A stretch of 64,000 nucleotides of DNA from Ferranicluibacter quercicola (lineage in GTDB: Bacteria > Pseudomonadota > Alphaproteobacteria > Rhizobiales > Rhizobiaceae). Location of the stretch: NCBI RefSeq assembly GCF_021168455.1, contig NZ_JAJOZR010000005.1, positions 186,001 through 250,000 on the forward strand, in the 5' to 3' direction. This document shows, piece after piece, positions 44,964 through 55,067 of the stretch (its first letter is position 1; every line of letters starts with the position of its first letter). The notes under the pieces were generated by a model. It was given only the letters and a program-made list of their open reading frames with translations. It ran no database searches and was not told the origin of the DNA. The position numbers and the translations under genes were made by a program.

Positions 44964-46661
44964 CTACGCGGCGTTCATGTCGAAGCCGATAATACCATCC
45001 GTCCGCTCGCCGCCGATATCGCGCAGGATCGCGGAGGAGACGATGCCGCCAAGTTCATGGGCGCTGGTGATGCCCTGGATGAAGGGTAGCTTGTGCAGCA
45101 GGAACGCGATCGACACGCAGTAGAGACGGCGCGTGACCGGCGCCTCGAATAGCGGCCGGAAGGCATCGTCCAGATCGACGCCCCCCGTGCGCACCATCGC
45201 CGGCTCGTCCGGCATGTCGATCAGCACGGACGAGACGGCTGTCTTCGCCTTGCGCACGAAACCGCGATTGACGAGGCTCGGGAACGGAATGTCGCGCGCC
45301 GACAGCGTGTGCTGCCCGGTGGCGTCGATGAAGGAATCGAAGACCTCCGCCCGCCCGTCGAAGGTGACGACGGCTCCGCGCTCCACGCTCTCGTTGTCGA
45401 TATCGGACTCCCGGCCGAGACGCAGCACGTCGAGCTTGCCCGCGCGCCGCAGCGCCAGCAGCCGGCGGATCGACTGGTGCGGAACCGTTGCATAGTCGTC
45501 GATGAACACGGTCTTGAAGTGCTTGTGGAAACGCTTGAGATCGTCCTCGTTGAAATGCGGCACCGCCCGCGCGATCACCTCGTGCATGCGCAGGATCGCG
45601 TAGCGCCAGCCGATGGTGCGCTGTTCCAGCTCGTTCTTCTCGGCCTCCGCGAGGTTTGCGGCCGCCCAGACGAAGGCATCCGCGCCCTCGCGGTCCGCGA
45701 AATAGGCCGGTGCCAGCGTCTCCACCGTCAGCATGCCGAGCCCGATCCGCCCGGCATAGGCCGGGTCGGCCGCCAGCAGTTCGGCGCGGAACAGGTCGAA
45801 GATCGGATCGAGCAGATCGCCCCGGCCGCTCGCCACCAAGGCATCCACCGCCTCCGGCGTGCAGATCGACAGCGGCAGATAGGGATAGGGACAGTAGAAG
45901 TCCGCCTCCGGCAGCACGCCCTTGCGCGACATCAGCGCCGCGGTAAACGCCTCGCTGCCGGGCGACGGGAAATATTCGAGCGATCCCGCCGCATCGAGAT
46001 AGAAGGCGCCATGGGCCGTGGCGACCGAAATCAGCGCATCGATGGCGCTGAGCGACGTGCCGAGAATACCGACGCGGCCCGGCGGAATGGTTTTGAGCAC
46101 CGGCGCCGGCCAGGGCGACATGAAATAGCCCGGACGCGTTTCGGTCGTCTCCGGCCAGTCATGGCCGGTCGCCATGACGACATGGTCGAAAGCATAGTCC
46201 TGCTCCCCGTCCGGCCCGCTGGCCTTGACGGCGATGTCGCTGGCATGAAGGTCGATATCATCGACGCGATGCAGCGCCTTGATCTCGATCACATGCCCGG
46301 CCTTGCGGCCTTCGGTGACGCACTGGCGGAACTGGTCCTGGAAGAACTCGCCCAGCACAATGCGCGGATAGAAGGCACGCTCGGCGATGGCGCTGCGCAC
46401 GACATTCATCCGCTCGAGCTCGCTGTCCGGCTGACGGCGCAGCCATGTGACGAGCGTTTCGTAGATCGGCGGCAGCTCGATGCTGGCGATATTGGCGAGC
46501 ATGGCCTGATCGTTGATATCGGGATGATAGGGCGTCCCCTTCCCCGGATCGGCTTCGCTTTCGAACACGGTGATGTCGAGCGGACGCTTCGAGGCGACGA
46601 GGCCGTGCAGCGTGTAGATACCGGTCGGACCAGACCCGATGATCGCAATTTTGACTGTCAT
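44964..46661 (-). CDS. FAD/NAD(P)-binding protein
   Basis: 565-residue flavoprotein. The N-terminal Rossmann motif is IAIIGSGPTGIYTLHGL (residues 5-21); a second binding signature VGILGTSLSAIDALI lies near residue 195, and the C-terminal part has FDSFIDATGQ. This fits the FAD-NAD(P)-binding (NAD_binding_9-like) family that includes proteins annotated as hydroxyacylglutathione hydrolase-like or lysine N-oxygenase-like; substrate unknown. No signal peptide. Monocistronic with a 218-base upstream gap shared with the PRISE gene, in which I see no specific site. Confidence 0.83.
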   Translation of the reverse strand: MTVKIAIIGSGPTGIYTLHGLVASKRPLDITVFESEADPGKGTPYHPDINDQAMLANIASIELPPIYETLVTWLRRQPDSELERMNVVRSAIAERAFYPRIVLGEFFQDQFRQCVTEGRKAGHVIEIKALHRVDDIDLHASDIAVKASGPDGEQDYAFDHVVMATGHDWPETTETRPGYFMSPWPAPVLKTIPPGRVGILGTSLSAIDALISVATAHGAFYLDAAGSLEYFPSPGSEAFTAALMSRKGVLPEADFYCPYPYLPLSICTPEAVDALVASGRGDLLDPIFDLFRAELLAADPAYAGRIGLGMLTVETLAPAYFADREGADAFVWAAANLAEAEKNELEQRTIGWRYAILRMHEVIARAVPHFNEDDLKRFHKHFKTVFIDDYATVPHQSIRRLLALRRAGKLDVLRLGRESDIDNESVERGAVVTFDGRAEVFDSFIDATGQHTLSARDIPFPSLVNRGFVRKAKTAVSSVLIDMPDEPAMVRTGGVDLDDAFRPLFEAPVTRRLYCVSIAFLLHKLPFIQGITSAHELGGIVSSAILRDIGGERTDGIIGFDMNAA

Positions 46662-46879
46662 GAAAACACCGGAACTCGACGGTTGAGGAGGAAACGCGTT
46701 TGCCGGACGGTACGCCCGGCGTCACGGCCAAGGTCCGGGACGACGGGTAACCAAGCCCTGCGGGGAATGTTCCCGTCAGGAGCCGATGCGCCTGCCCCGG
46801 CACACTGACCCACAAGATAGCGCGGGTGGACAGAAAGAAAGGGATGCCTATGTCCGCCGTGAACGCAAGGAGAATGCAA

Positions 46880-47941
46880 ATGCAAAACAAGGCTTTGATC
46901 GTAGGTGCCAGCGGCGTGGTCGGCAGCGCCACCGCGAATGTGCTGGCAGAGGCCGGCTGGGACGTCACGGGACTGGCGCGCAAGCCGGGCCGGCAGGAGA
47001 ACGTGACGCCGCTGTCCGCCGATCTTCTCGATCCCGCCTCGCTCGGCAAGGCGCTCGCCGATGTCGCCCCGACCCATGTCTTCATCGCAAGCTGGCTGCG
47101 TCAGTCGAGCGAGGCCGAGAACATCCGCGTCAACGCCGCCATGGTGCGCAACCTGCTCGACGCGCTGCGCCCCGCCGAAAGCGTGCGCCACGTCGCGCTC
47201 GTCACCGGGCTGAAGCACTATCTCGGCCCCTTCGAGGCCTACGGAAAGGGCAAGCTGCCGCAGACGCCGTTCCGCGAGGAGCAGGACCGCCTCGACATCG
47301 AGAACTTCTACTACGCCCAGGAGGACGAGGTCTTTTCGGCCGCGAGCCGCGACGGCTTCAACTGGAGCGTCCACCGCCCCCACACCATCATCGGCAGGGC
47401 CGTCGGCAATGCGATGAACATGGGCACGACGCTGGCCGTCTATGCCGCGATCTGCCGCGAGACCGGCCGCCCGTTCCGCTTTCCGGGCGTGGAAACCCAG
47501 TGGAACGGCCTGACCGACATGACGAGCGCCAACGTGCTCGCCCGCCACATGCTCTGGGCCTCCACGACGCCGGACGCGGCCAACGAAGCCTTCAACGTCG
47601 TCAATGGCGACATCTTCCGCTGGAGCTGGATGTGGCAGCGCATCGCCGCCTCTTTCGGTATCGAGGCCGTCCCCTTCGACGGCACGGTCCGCCCGCTGGA
47701 GGAGCAGATGGCGGACGATGCCGCGATCTGGCGCGACATCGCCGCGCGGGAGAACCTCGTGGAGCACGACATCGACCGGCTGATTTCGCCCTGGCACACG
47801 GATGCCGATCTCGGCCGGCCGATCGAGGTCGTCACCGATATGTCGAAGAGCCGGCGCCTGGGCTTTACCGTCTACCAGCCGACCGACGATGCCTTTACCG
47901 GCCTGTTCGACGAGCTGCGGCGCGAGCGTCTGATCCCGTAA
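46880..47941 (+). CDS. PRISE-type SDR reductase
   Basis: 353-residue extended SDR of the PRISE (progesterone 5-beta-reductase/iridoid synthase-like) group. Seen are the NADP motif VGASGVVGS (8-16), VTGLKHYLGPF, the NFYYAQED active-site tyrosine region and SVHRPHTIIGRAVGNAMN, all conserved in this group. These enzymes reduce activated C=C bonds of enones. ATG 46880 is chosen because AAGGAG ends seven bases upstream; ATG 46874 is too close to it. Divergent from the FAD protein. Confidence 0.88.
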   Translation: MQNKALIVGASGVVGSATANVLAEAGWDVTGLARKPGRQENVTPLSADLLDPASLGKALADVAPTHVFIASWLRQSSEAENIRVNAAMVRNLLDALRPAESVRHVALVTGLKHYLGPFEAYGKGKLPQTPFREEQDRLDIENFYYAQEDEVFSAASRDGFNWSVHRPHTIIGRAVGNAMNMGTTLAVYAAICRETGRPFRFPGVETQWNGLTDMTSANVLARHMLWASTTPDAANEAFNVVNGDIFRWSWMWQRIAASFGIEAVPFDGTVRPLEEQMADDAAIWRDIAARENLVEHDIDRLISPWHTDADLGRPIEVVTDMSKSRRLGFTVYQPTDDAFTGLFDELRRERLIP

Positions 47942-48071
47942 GGCGGGATCTGCCATGACGGCAAAGCCCTGAAACCCGCCGGGCGTCGAGGATTGCCCTT
48001 GCCGCCCGGCGCTGGTAGCCTTTCCCGCAGCGATCGCTCATATGCGCACGCCGAGCCTGGGGAGGGTGGAG

Positions 48072-48539
48072 ATGGACCAGCAGAAGACGCGCCTGTTTCT
48101 GGACGACCTCGTTGTCGGCATGCCGTTCAGCAGCGGCACCATCGACATCACCGCCGACGCGATCCGCAGCTTCGCCAGCCAGTTCGATCCGCAGCCGTTC
48201 CATCTCGATGAGGAGGCCGCGCGGCCCACGCTGTTCGGCGGGCTCGCCGCCAGCGGCTGGCATACCGCGGCCCTCACCATGCGCCTGATCGTGGACAGCC
48301 TGCCCTTCGACGGCGGCCTGATCGGCACGCGCTGCGACCTGACCTGGCCGCTGCCGACCCGCCCGGGCGACCGGCTGCGTGCGGAAGGCGAGATCGCCGA
48401 GATCAACCCGTCGCGATCGAAGCCCGACCGCGGCATCGTGGTCATGCACTGCCGGACGCTGAACCAGGATGGCGGCGTCGTGCAGACGCTGACCGCCAGC
48501 CTTCTCGTCTTCCGCCGGCCGGCGACGGAAACCCTCTAA
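48072..48539 (+). CDS. MaoC-like hotdog-fold dehydratase
   Basis: 155-residue hotdog protein with the MaoC-type catalytic segment FASQFDPQPFHLDEEAA (near residue 38, Asp/His) and GGLAASGWHTAALTMRL. Probable hydration/dehydration of an enoyl thioester. ATG 48072 has GGAGG six bases upstream; an earlier ATG at 48042 lacks one. It follows the PRISE gene by 130 bases and its stop overlaps that of the convergent GGDEF gene by three bases. Confidence 0.85.
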   Translation: MDQQKTRLFLDDLVVGMPFSSGTIDITADAIRSFASQFDPQPFHLDEEAARPTLFGGLAASGWHTAALTMRLIVDSLPFDGGLIGTRCDLTWPLPTRPGDRLRAEGEIAEINPSRSKPDRGIVVMHCRTLNQDGGVVQTLTASLLVFRRPATETL

Positions 48540-49600
48540 TCGGCCGCGCCGTCCACCCGCACGACATACCGGTCCCGCCCGTTCGCCTTGGCCTCGTAAA
48601 GCGCCCTGTCGACGGTCTCCAGCAGCTTTTCCCGGCTGGTGCCGCCCTCGGGTGCTGCGGCCGCGCCGACGCTCAGATGCGCCATCACCGCGATGCCGCC
48701 GATGAGGAACGGCGCCCGAAAGGCATCGACCAGACGGGCCGCGATGGTCGTCAGCGCATCCTCGCAACCGCAATCGGGGAAGAAGACGACGAACTCGTCC
48801 CCGCCCATGCGCAGCGGGATATCGCCGGCGCGGATGACGGAGCGGATGCGCACGGCCGCCTGCCGCAGCACCTCGTCGCCCGTCTGGTGGCCGTGCCGGT
48901 CGTTGATGCCCTTGAAGCCGTCCATGTCGAGATAGGCGGCGCCGAACGGCCGGCCCGCCGCGAGCGTGTCGCGCATCTCGCTGTCCACCAGTTCCGGCAG
49001 AGCCTGCCGATTGTAGAAACCGGTCATCGGGTCCGTCATCGCCGCCAGCCGCAGCGCGATCTCGCCCTTCACCATCAGCAGATTGGACCGCTGCAGCCGG
49101 AAAAGCGCGCTCGCGATCCGTGCGAATTCGCTCAGCTGCCGCCGCTGGCGCGCATCGAGATCGCGCGGATCCGTGTGCATGATGCAGAACGAGCCGACCG
49201 TCAGCCCCGGCTCCAGCTCGATCGGCGCACCGGCATAGGAACGCAGATGCGGCTCGCCCGCGACATAGGGCAGGGCCGCCATATCCGGTTCCAGCATCAG
49301 ATCGGCAACGACGACGACAGTGCCCTCATGGACGACATACTGGCAGATGGATTCCTCACGCGAGCATTTTTCGACGAGGATGCCGGACTGCGCGGTGATG
49401 CGCAGCCAGTCCTGATCCACGATATTGACCGCGGCAAAGGCACACTCGAACACGTCGCGGGCAAGAAAGGCGAGATCCTGGAGTTCGGGCATCGTCTCGA
49501 CGGCACGGATCCCGATGGAGCGGACGGCGGCGAGACGATCGATCTCGTTTTGCGGAATCAGGCGCTGTGACAGCACCTTCCTGCGCCGGTCTTCCTGCAT
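48536..49600 (-). CDS. GAF-GGDEF diguanylate cyclase
   Basis: 354-residue cytosolic protein: GAF domain (about 25-165) and GGDEF domain (about 180-350). The cyclase site RMGGDEF is intact, with an I-site RAGD five residues earlier, so it should make c-di-GMP with product inhibition. ATG 49600 has AAGGA upstream. It lies 36 bases downstream of the soluble chemoreceptor gene on the same strand, so the two are probably co-transcribed. Confidence 0.92.
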   Translation of the reverse strand: MQEDRRRKVLSQRLIPQNEIDRLAAVRSIGIRAVETMPELQDLAFLARDVFECAFAAVNIVDQDWLRITAQSGILVEKCSREESICQYVVHEGTVVVVADLMLEPDMAALPYVAGEPHLRSYAGAPIELEPGLTVGSFCIMHTDPRDLDARQRRQLSEFARIASALFRLQRSNLLMVKGEIALRLAAMTDPMTGFYNRQALPELVDSEMRDTLAAGRPFGAAYLDMDGFKGINDRHGHQTGDEVLRQAAVRIRSVIRAGDIPLRMGGDEFVVFFPDCGCEDALTTIAARLVDAFRAPFLIGGIAVMAHLSVGAAAAPEGGTSREKLLETVDRALYEAKANGRDRYVVRVDGAAD

Positions 49601-49636
49601 GATAGATCCTTTCCCGCCCGAAGGCGGCATTGTGCC

Positions 49637-51373
49637 TCAGGCGGCAAAGCTCCTCCGCCCAGGCATGGCCTCGCCGCGCGCGGGGCGCGACTGATCCGAG
49701 ATGTCCGGCCCGCGCGGGACGGTGCGCCGGTTGAGCTTGAACAGGCTGACCAGAGCCGCCAGCGAGTCGGCGCCGTCCGCCAGCGCCCGGCTGATGTCCG
49801 TCGTCCGCTCGCTCATGGCGGCGTTTTCCTGCGTCATCCGGTCGAGATCGTTGACGGCCTTGTTGATCTCGCGCAGGCCGACCGACTGTTCCTTCGCCGC
49901 GGTGGCGATCGCATCCACGTTCTGGTCGATCCGGCGCACGAAGACGTCGATCTCCTGCAGGGCAGCGCCCGTCTTGCCGACGAGGCGCACGCCCTCCATC
50001 ACCTCCTTGCCGGAATTGGTGATCAGCACCTTGATCTCCTTGGCAGCCTTGGCCGAACGCTGGGCAAGCTCGCGAACCTCCTGCGCGACGACGGCGAAGC
50101 CCTTGCCGGCCTCCCCCGCCCGCGCCGCCTCGACGCCGGCATTCAGCGCCAGAAGGTTGGTCTGGAAGGCGATCTCGTCGATCACGCCGATGATCTGGCT
50201 GATCTCGCGCGAGGCCTGCTCGATCCGCTGCATGGCGGTCACGGTCTCCTCGACGACCGCGGCGGAAGCCCCGGTCGAGACGCGTGCATTCTGCACGAGC
50301 GTGCGCGTCTCCTGGGTGTTCTCGGTCGAGGAATTGACGGTCGCCGTCACCTCGTCCAGTGCCGCCGAGGTCTGCTCAAGCGCCGCCGCCTGCTGCTGCG
50401 ACCGCTCCGCCAGCTGCTCTGCGGCCTGGCGCATTTCCTGGCTGCTGTCGTTCAGCGCGCTGGTCTGGCTGAGCACGTTGGTCAGCGTCTTCTGGAATTC
50501 GGCAATCGACGTGTTGAAATCTAGGCGCAGCCTCTCGAACTCGCCGACGAAGGGCTCGTCGAGCGACATGCGGATATTACACTGGGACAGACGCTCGAGC
50601 GCCGCGCCCAGTTCCTCCACGGCGTGCATCCGGTCGGTGACGTCGATCGCGAACTTCACCACCTTGAAGACGCGGCCGGCATCGTCGAAAATCGGATTGT
50701 AGGACGCCTGGATGAAGACCCGCTTGCCGCCCTTGCCGATGCGCATGAACTGGTCGGTGACGAACTTGCCGTCGCGCAGGTTCTCCCAGAAGGTCCGGTA
50801 TTCGGGCGAGGCAGCATAAGTCGGGTCGCAGAACATCGAATGATGCCGCCCGGCGATCTCGGCGTGATCGTAGCCGAGCGCAGCCAGGAAATTGTCGTTC
50901 GCCCGGATGATGTCGCCCTGCGGCGTGAACTCGATGATGGCCTGCGCCCGCGACAAGGCCAGAAGCTTGCCGCCATCCTCCGCGCTCTGCATCTTGCTTG
51001 CGGTGATATCGGTGGCGAACTTCACCACCTTGTAAGCCTTGCCGTTGCGCATGACCGGATTGTAGGACGCCTCGATCCAGACCTCGCGGCCGCCCTTGCC
51101 GAAGCGCTTGTATTGCTGGCGCTGAAACGTGCCGCTGGCAAGCCCTGCCCAGAAGGCCTTGTATTCCGGAGATGCGGCTTCCTGCGGCGAGACGAACATG
51201 CTGTGATGCCGACCGACGATTTCGGACAGGCCGTAGCCGAGGGCCTTGCAGAAGTTCTCGTTCGCATTGAGGATCCTGCCCGTCAGGTCGAATTCGATGA
51301 TCGCCTGCGACTGGCTGATGGCCTGAAGAACGGACTTCGAATCGAAGCCGAGAGAGTGAGACAAACTGCGCAT
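49637..51373 (-). CDS. Soluble methyl-accepting chemotaxis protein with two PAS domains
   Basis: About 578 residues, no signal peptide or membrane segment. Two closely similar PAS domains (about 15-120 and 135-245; HHSMF repeated in both) probably bind a cofactor or energy-state ligand. A long helical signalling domain contains the conserved tip EIAFQTNLLALNAGVEAARA and adaptation helices. No CheR-binding pentapeptide is seen at the C-terminus (RRSFAA). ATG 51373 with GGAGA upstream is preferred; ATG codons at 51460 and 51433 would add an acidic extension. The 270 bases to the divergent ABC operon hold no gene. Confidence 0.92.
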   Translation of the reverse strand: MRSLSHSLGFDSKSVLQAISQSQAIIEFDLTGRILNANENFCKALGYGLSEIVGRHHSMFVSPQEAASPEYKAFWAGLASGTFQRQQYKRFGKGGREVWIEASYNPVMRNGKAYKVVKFATDITASKMQSAEDGGKLLALSRAQAIIEFTPQGDIIRANDNFLAALGYDHAEIAGRHHSMFCDPTYAASPEYRTFWENLRDGKFVTDQFMRIGKGGKRVFIQASYNPIFDDAGRVFKVVKFAIDVTDRMHAVEELGAALERLSQCNIRMSLDEPFVGEFERLRLDFNTSIAEFQKTLTNVLSQTSALNDSSQEMRQAAEQLAERSQQQAAALEQTSAALDEVTATVNSSTENTQETRTLVQNARVSTGASAAVVEETVTAMQRIEQASREISQIIGVIDEIAFQTNLLALNAGVEAARAGEAGKGFAVVAQEVRELAQRSAKAAKEIKVLITNSGKEVMEGVRLVGKTGAALQEIDVFVRRIDQNVDAIATAAKEQSVGLREINKAVNDLDRMTQENAAMSERTTDISRALADGADSLAALVSLFKLNRRTVPRGPDISDQSRPARGEAMPGRRSFAA

Positions 51374-51643
51374 AGGCTTCTCCGAATCGCCATCCCGGCC
51401 GCTCTCGTCCGGTAGCTCAACAGAATCCGACATAAACGTAAAGGAAGCTTTGCCTAACATAGGGTCATCGCTAAACTTCGCTACCTGCCGACGGTTTACG
51501 CTGTGGACAGGAGTAAGATTTTCGCATTTGCCGGTTTCATTCGCAGTTTTCTTTCAATCCTCGGCGCCTATTTCCTGCGATGACAGTCGCGACCGGCCGA
51601 TGTGCCGACAGGACAGATACCGCCTCAGAAGGACGAGAAGACC

Positions 51644-52417
51644 ATGAACTGGCTCAAGACCATCGCCACAGCCGCCCTCCTCCATGCCGCCGCCATCGCA
51701 CCGGCGCTGGCAGGAGAGAACCTGTCGGCCATCACGACGGCCGGCGTGCTGAAGATCGGCACCGAGGGCACCTACGCGCCCTTCACCTTCCACGATGCCA
51801 GCGGCAAGCTGGTCGGTTTCGACGTCGAGATCGGCGAAGCCGTCGCCGCCAAGCTCGGCGTCAAGGCGCAGTTCATCGAGGGCAAGTGGGACGGTCTGAT
51901 CGCCGGTATCGACGCCGGCCGCTACGACGCCGTCATCAATCAGGTCGGCATCACCGAGGCGCGCAAGCAGAAGTACGATTTCTCCGAACCCTATATCGCG
52001 TCCAAGGCGGTGCTGATCGTCCGGCAGGACAATGACGACATCAAGGGCTTCGCCGACCTCAAGGGCAAGACCTCGGCGCAGTCGCTGAGCAGCAACTTCG
52101 GCAAGATCGCCCAGGCTGCCGGCGCCGAACTGGTCGGCACCGATGGCTTCGACCAGTCCATCCAGCTCGTGCTGACGCGCCGGGCGGATGCGACCGTCAA
52201 CGACAGCCTGTCCTTCCTCGACTTCAAGAAACAGAAGCCCGATGCGCCGGTCAAGATCGCCGCAGAGCAGGACAACGCCGATTATTCCGGTATCATCATC
52301 CGCAAGGGCGAGCCGGAACTTCTCGCCGCGATCAACAAGGCCCTGGCGGACATCAAGGCCGACGGGACCTACAAGACGATCGCGGACAGGTATTTCGGTC
52401 AGGACGTATCGCGCTAA
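51644..52417 (+). CDS. Amino-acid ABC binding protein, cystine-type
   Basis: 257-residue periplasmic family-3 binding protein. Signal peptide to about residue 23 (PALAGE). VLKIGTEGTYAPFTFHD, GFDVEIGEAVA and KWDGLIAGIDAGRYDAVINQVGIT closely match cystine-binding FliY/TcyJ proteins. AAGGACGAGAAG precedes the ATG. It is the first gene of a three-gene importer; a strong hairpin and a 136-base gap separate it from the permease gene. Confidence 0.9.
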   Translation: MNWLKTIATAALLHAAAIAPALAGENLSAITTAGVLKIGTEGTYAPFTFHDASGKLVGFDVEIGEAVAAKLGVKAQFIEGKWDGLIAGIDAGRYDAVINQVGITEARKQKYDFSEPYIASKAVLIVRQDNDDIKGFADLKGKTSAQSLSSNFGKIAQAAGAELVGTDGFDQSIQLVLTRRADATVNDSLSFLDFKKQKPDAPVKIAAEQDNADYSGIIIRKGEPELLAAINKALADIKADGTYKTIADRYFGQDVSR

Positions 52418-52430
52418 ACACCTGAAATTC

Positions 52431-52458
52431 CATGGCGAAGCGTCCTTGCTTCGCCGTG
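52431..52458 (+). other. Intercistronic stem-loop after the binding-protein gene
   Basis: An 11-bp stem CATGGCGAAGC/GCTTCGCCGTG with a 6-base loop begins 13 bases after the binding-protein stop. There is no T-run, so it is more likely an mRNA-stabilising or partial attenuation element than a full terminator, allowing more binding protein than permease. Confidence 0.6.
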
Positions 52459-52553
52459 GGACGCTACGGTCGCAACACATGATGAAGCCTGTGCGGCGAA
52501 CGCGGATTCGCCGGACGGGCTTTCTTTCGATTTCGCGCAATTGAGGAGATAAC

Positions 52554-53230
52554 GTGCCGCACTGGCTGCAACTCATGATCGACTCGCTTCCCGCACTGTT
52601 GTGGGCGGGCGCGAAATTCACGGTCCCCCTCACGCTTCTCTCCTTCTTTCTGGGCGCGATCCTCGGCCTGATCACCGCGGTGACGCGGCTGTTCGCGCCG
52701 ATGCCGCTAGCACTGATCGCCCGGTTCTATGTCTGGGTCATCCGCGGCACCCCGCTTCTCGTCCAGCTGTTCGTGATCTTCTACGGCCTGCCGAGCGTCG
52801 GCATCCTGCTCGATGCCTTTCCCGCCGCGCTGATCGGCTTCACGCTGAATGTCGGCGCCTACAGCTCCGAAATCATCCGCGCCGTCATTTCCTCCGTGCC
52901 CAAGGGGCAGTGGGAGGCGGCCTATTCGATCGGCATGACCTGGAACCAGGCCATGCGGCGCACCATCCTGCCGCAGGCGGCGCGCGTCGCGGTGCCGCCG
53001 CTGTCGAACACGTTCATCTCGCTCGTCAAGGACACGTCGTTGGCCGCCGCCATCACCGTCCCCGAGCTTTTCCAGTCGGCCCAGCGGATCGTCGCCACGA
53101 CCTACGAGCCGCTGATCCTCTATATCGAGGCGGCGCTGATCTACCTCGCCCTCAGTTCCGTCCTGTCCTCGCTGCAGGTGCGGCTGGAACGGCGGTTCGC
53201 GCGCTATGGCGGCATGATGGAGGCCAACCG

Positions 53231-53234
<4 letters not shown>
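52554..53234 (+). CDS. Amino-acid ABC permease, cystine-type
   Basis: 226-residue HisM/TcyL-type inner-membrane permease with about five segments, RGTPLLVQLFVIFYGLP and the EAA loop EAAYSIGMTWNQAMRRTILPQ. Start is GTG 52554 with GAGGAG six bases upstream. Stop overlaps the ATPase start (ATGA). Confidence 0.92.
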
Positions 53235-53963
<729 letters not shown>

Positions 53964-53986
<23 letters not shown>

Positions 53987-54275
53987 GACCCGCGCCCGGT
54001 GGTGGCGCCGCCGCCGTCATGGCGCGTCGCACCTGCCGGCTGTTGAGATGAAACGCGGTCATGGAGGCTGGGGCGGCCCCCGCAAGGCGCGCGCGTGCCG
54101 CAGCGAGGAATGCCTCGGCATGCGCCTCCACAAAGGCGATGCAGACCTCCGGCGCCGCAGGAGATCCCCGCAAGGTGCGAAACACGTTCCGGTGCACCAC
54201 GACGCGGTATGCGCCGTCGAGGTGAAATTCCACGGCGTCGATCTCCGCCCGCCAAGTGGCGCCCGTTGCAGGCAT
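53964..54275 (-). CDS. Small conserved hypothetical protein
   Basis: 103 residues, no signal or membrane segment. The arrangement (ATWRAEIDAVEFHLDGAY, VVHRNVFRTL, CIAFVEAHAEAF, FHLNSRQVRRAM) resembles small DUF1488-like rhizobial proteins, but I cannot name a function. ATG 54275 is used because the conserved part starts there; an in-frame ATG at 54317 is possible. It overlaps the ABC ATPase gene end by 23 bases in convergent orientation. Confidence 0.6.
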
Positions 54276-54410
54276 GTCTCGTCTCTCGTCGCTCACAATC
54301 CGGCGGCATCGTAGCACGGGTCATGCAGCGGACGGGAGATCTTCTCGAGGCAGCGCTTCCCGTCTACGATGCGTCGAGACAGAACGCGAGTCCCGACGAT
54401 GGAGCCGACC

Positions 54411-55043
54411 ATGCCCGACCTGAACAGCCTGATCGGATTCACCCTCATCGCCGTGGGCATGGCCATGACGCCGGGGCCGAACATGGTCTACCTCGTCTCC
54501 CGCTCGATCTGCCAGGGACCTGCGGCCGGCCTCGTCTCGCTCGGCGGCGTCGCGCTCGGCTTCGTGGTCTACATGCTCTGCGCGGCCTTCGGCATCACCG
54601 CTCTGGTTCTGGCCGTCCCCTACGCCTATGACGCGGTGCGGTTCGCCGGCGCCGTCTACCTGCTCTGGCTCGCCTGGCAGGCCGTTCGCCCCGGTGGCCG
54701 CTCTTCCTTTGAGGTGCGCAGCCTGCCGAAGGACAGCCCGCGCAAGCTCTTCCTCATGGGGCTCGTGACCAATCTGCTCAACCCCAAGATCGCGGTGATG
54801 TATCTCTCGCTGCTGCCGCAGTTCATCGATCCCGCCAATGGCAGCGTGCTCCTTCAGGCGCTCGTGCTCGGCACCATCCAGATCGTCTTCAGCGTCGCCA
54901 TCAACGCCATGATCGCCCTTTCCGCCGGCTCGATCTCGACCTTCCTGACGGCCCGTCCCGGCTTTGCGACCGTCCAGCGCTGGATCATGGGAACGGTGCT
55001 GGCCGGGCTTGCGGTGCGCATGGCAACCGAAGCCCGGCGGTAG
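54411..55043 (+). CDS. LysE/RhtB-family amino-acid exporter
   Basis: 210-residue inner-membrane exporter with about six segments and the family start MAMTPGPNMVYLVSRSI plus FLMGLVTNLLNPKIAVMYLSLLPQF. ATG 54411 has GGAG six bases upstream; an upstream ATG at 54369 adds only polar residues. Located 135 bases from the divergent small gene. The exported amino acid is unknown; nearness to a cystine-type importer is suggestive only. Confidence 0.9.
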   Translation: MPDLNSLIGFTLIAVGMAMTPGPNMVYLVSRSICQGPAAGLVSLGGVALGFVVYMLCAAFGITALVLAVPYAYDAVRFAGAVYLLWLAWQAVRPGGRSSFEVRSLPKDSPRKLFLMGLVTNLLNPKIAVMYLSLLPQFIDPANGSVLLQALVLGTIQIVFSVAINAMIALSAGSISTFLTARPGFATVQRWIMGTVLAGLAVRMATEARR

Positions 55044-55067
55044 GCGCAGGCGGATAGCGCCACCTAG

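Noticed and set aside
52431..52458. Full transcription terminator in the cystine-type operon
   Set aside because: The stem is strong but no T-run follows, and the permease downstream has no evident promoter.
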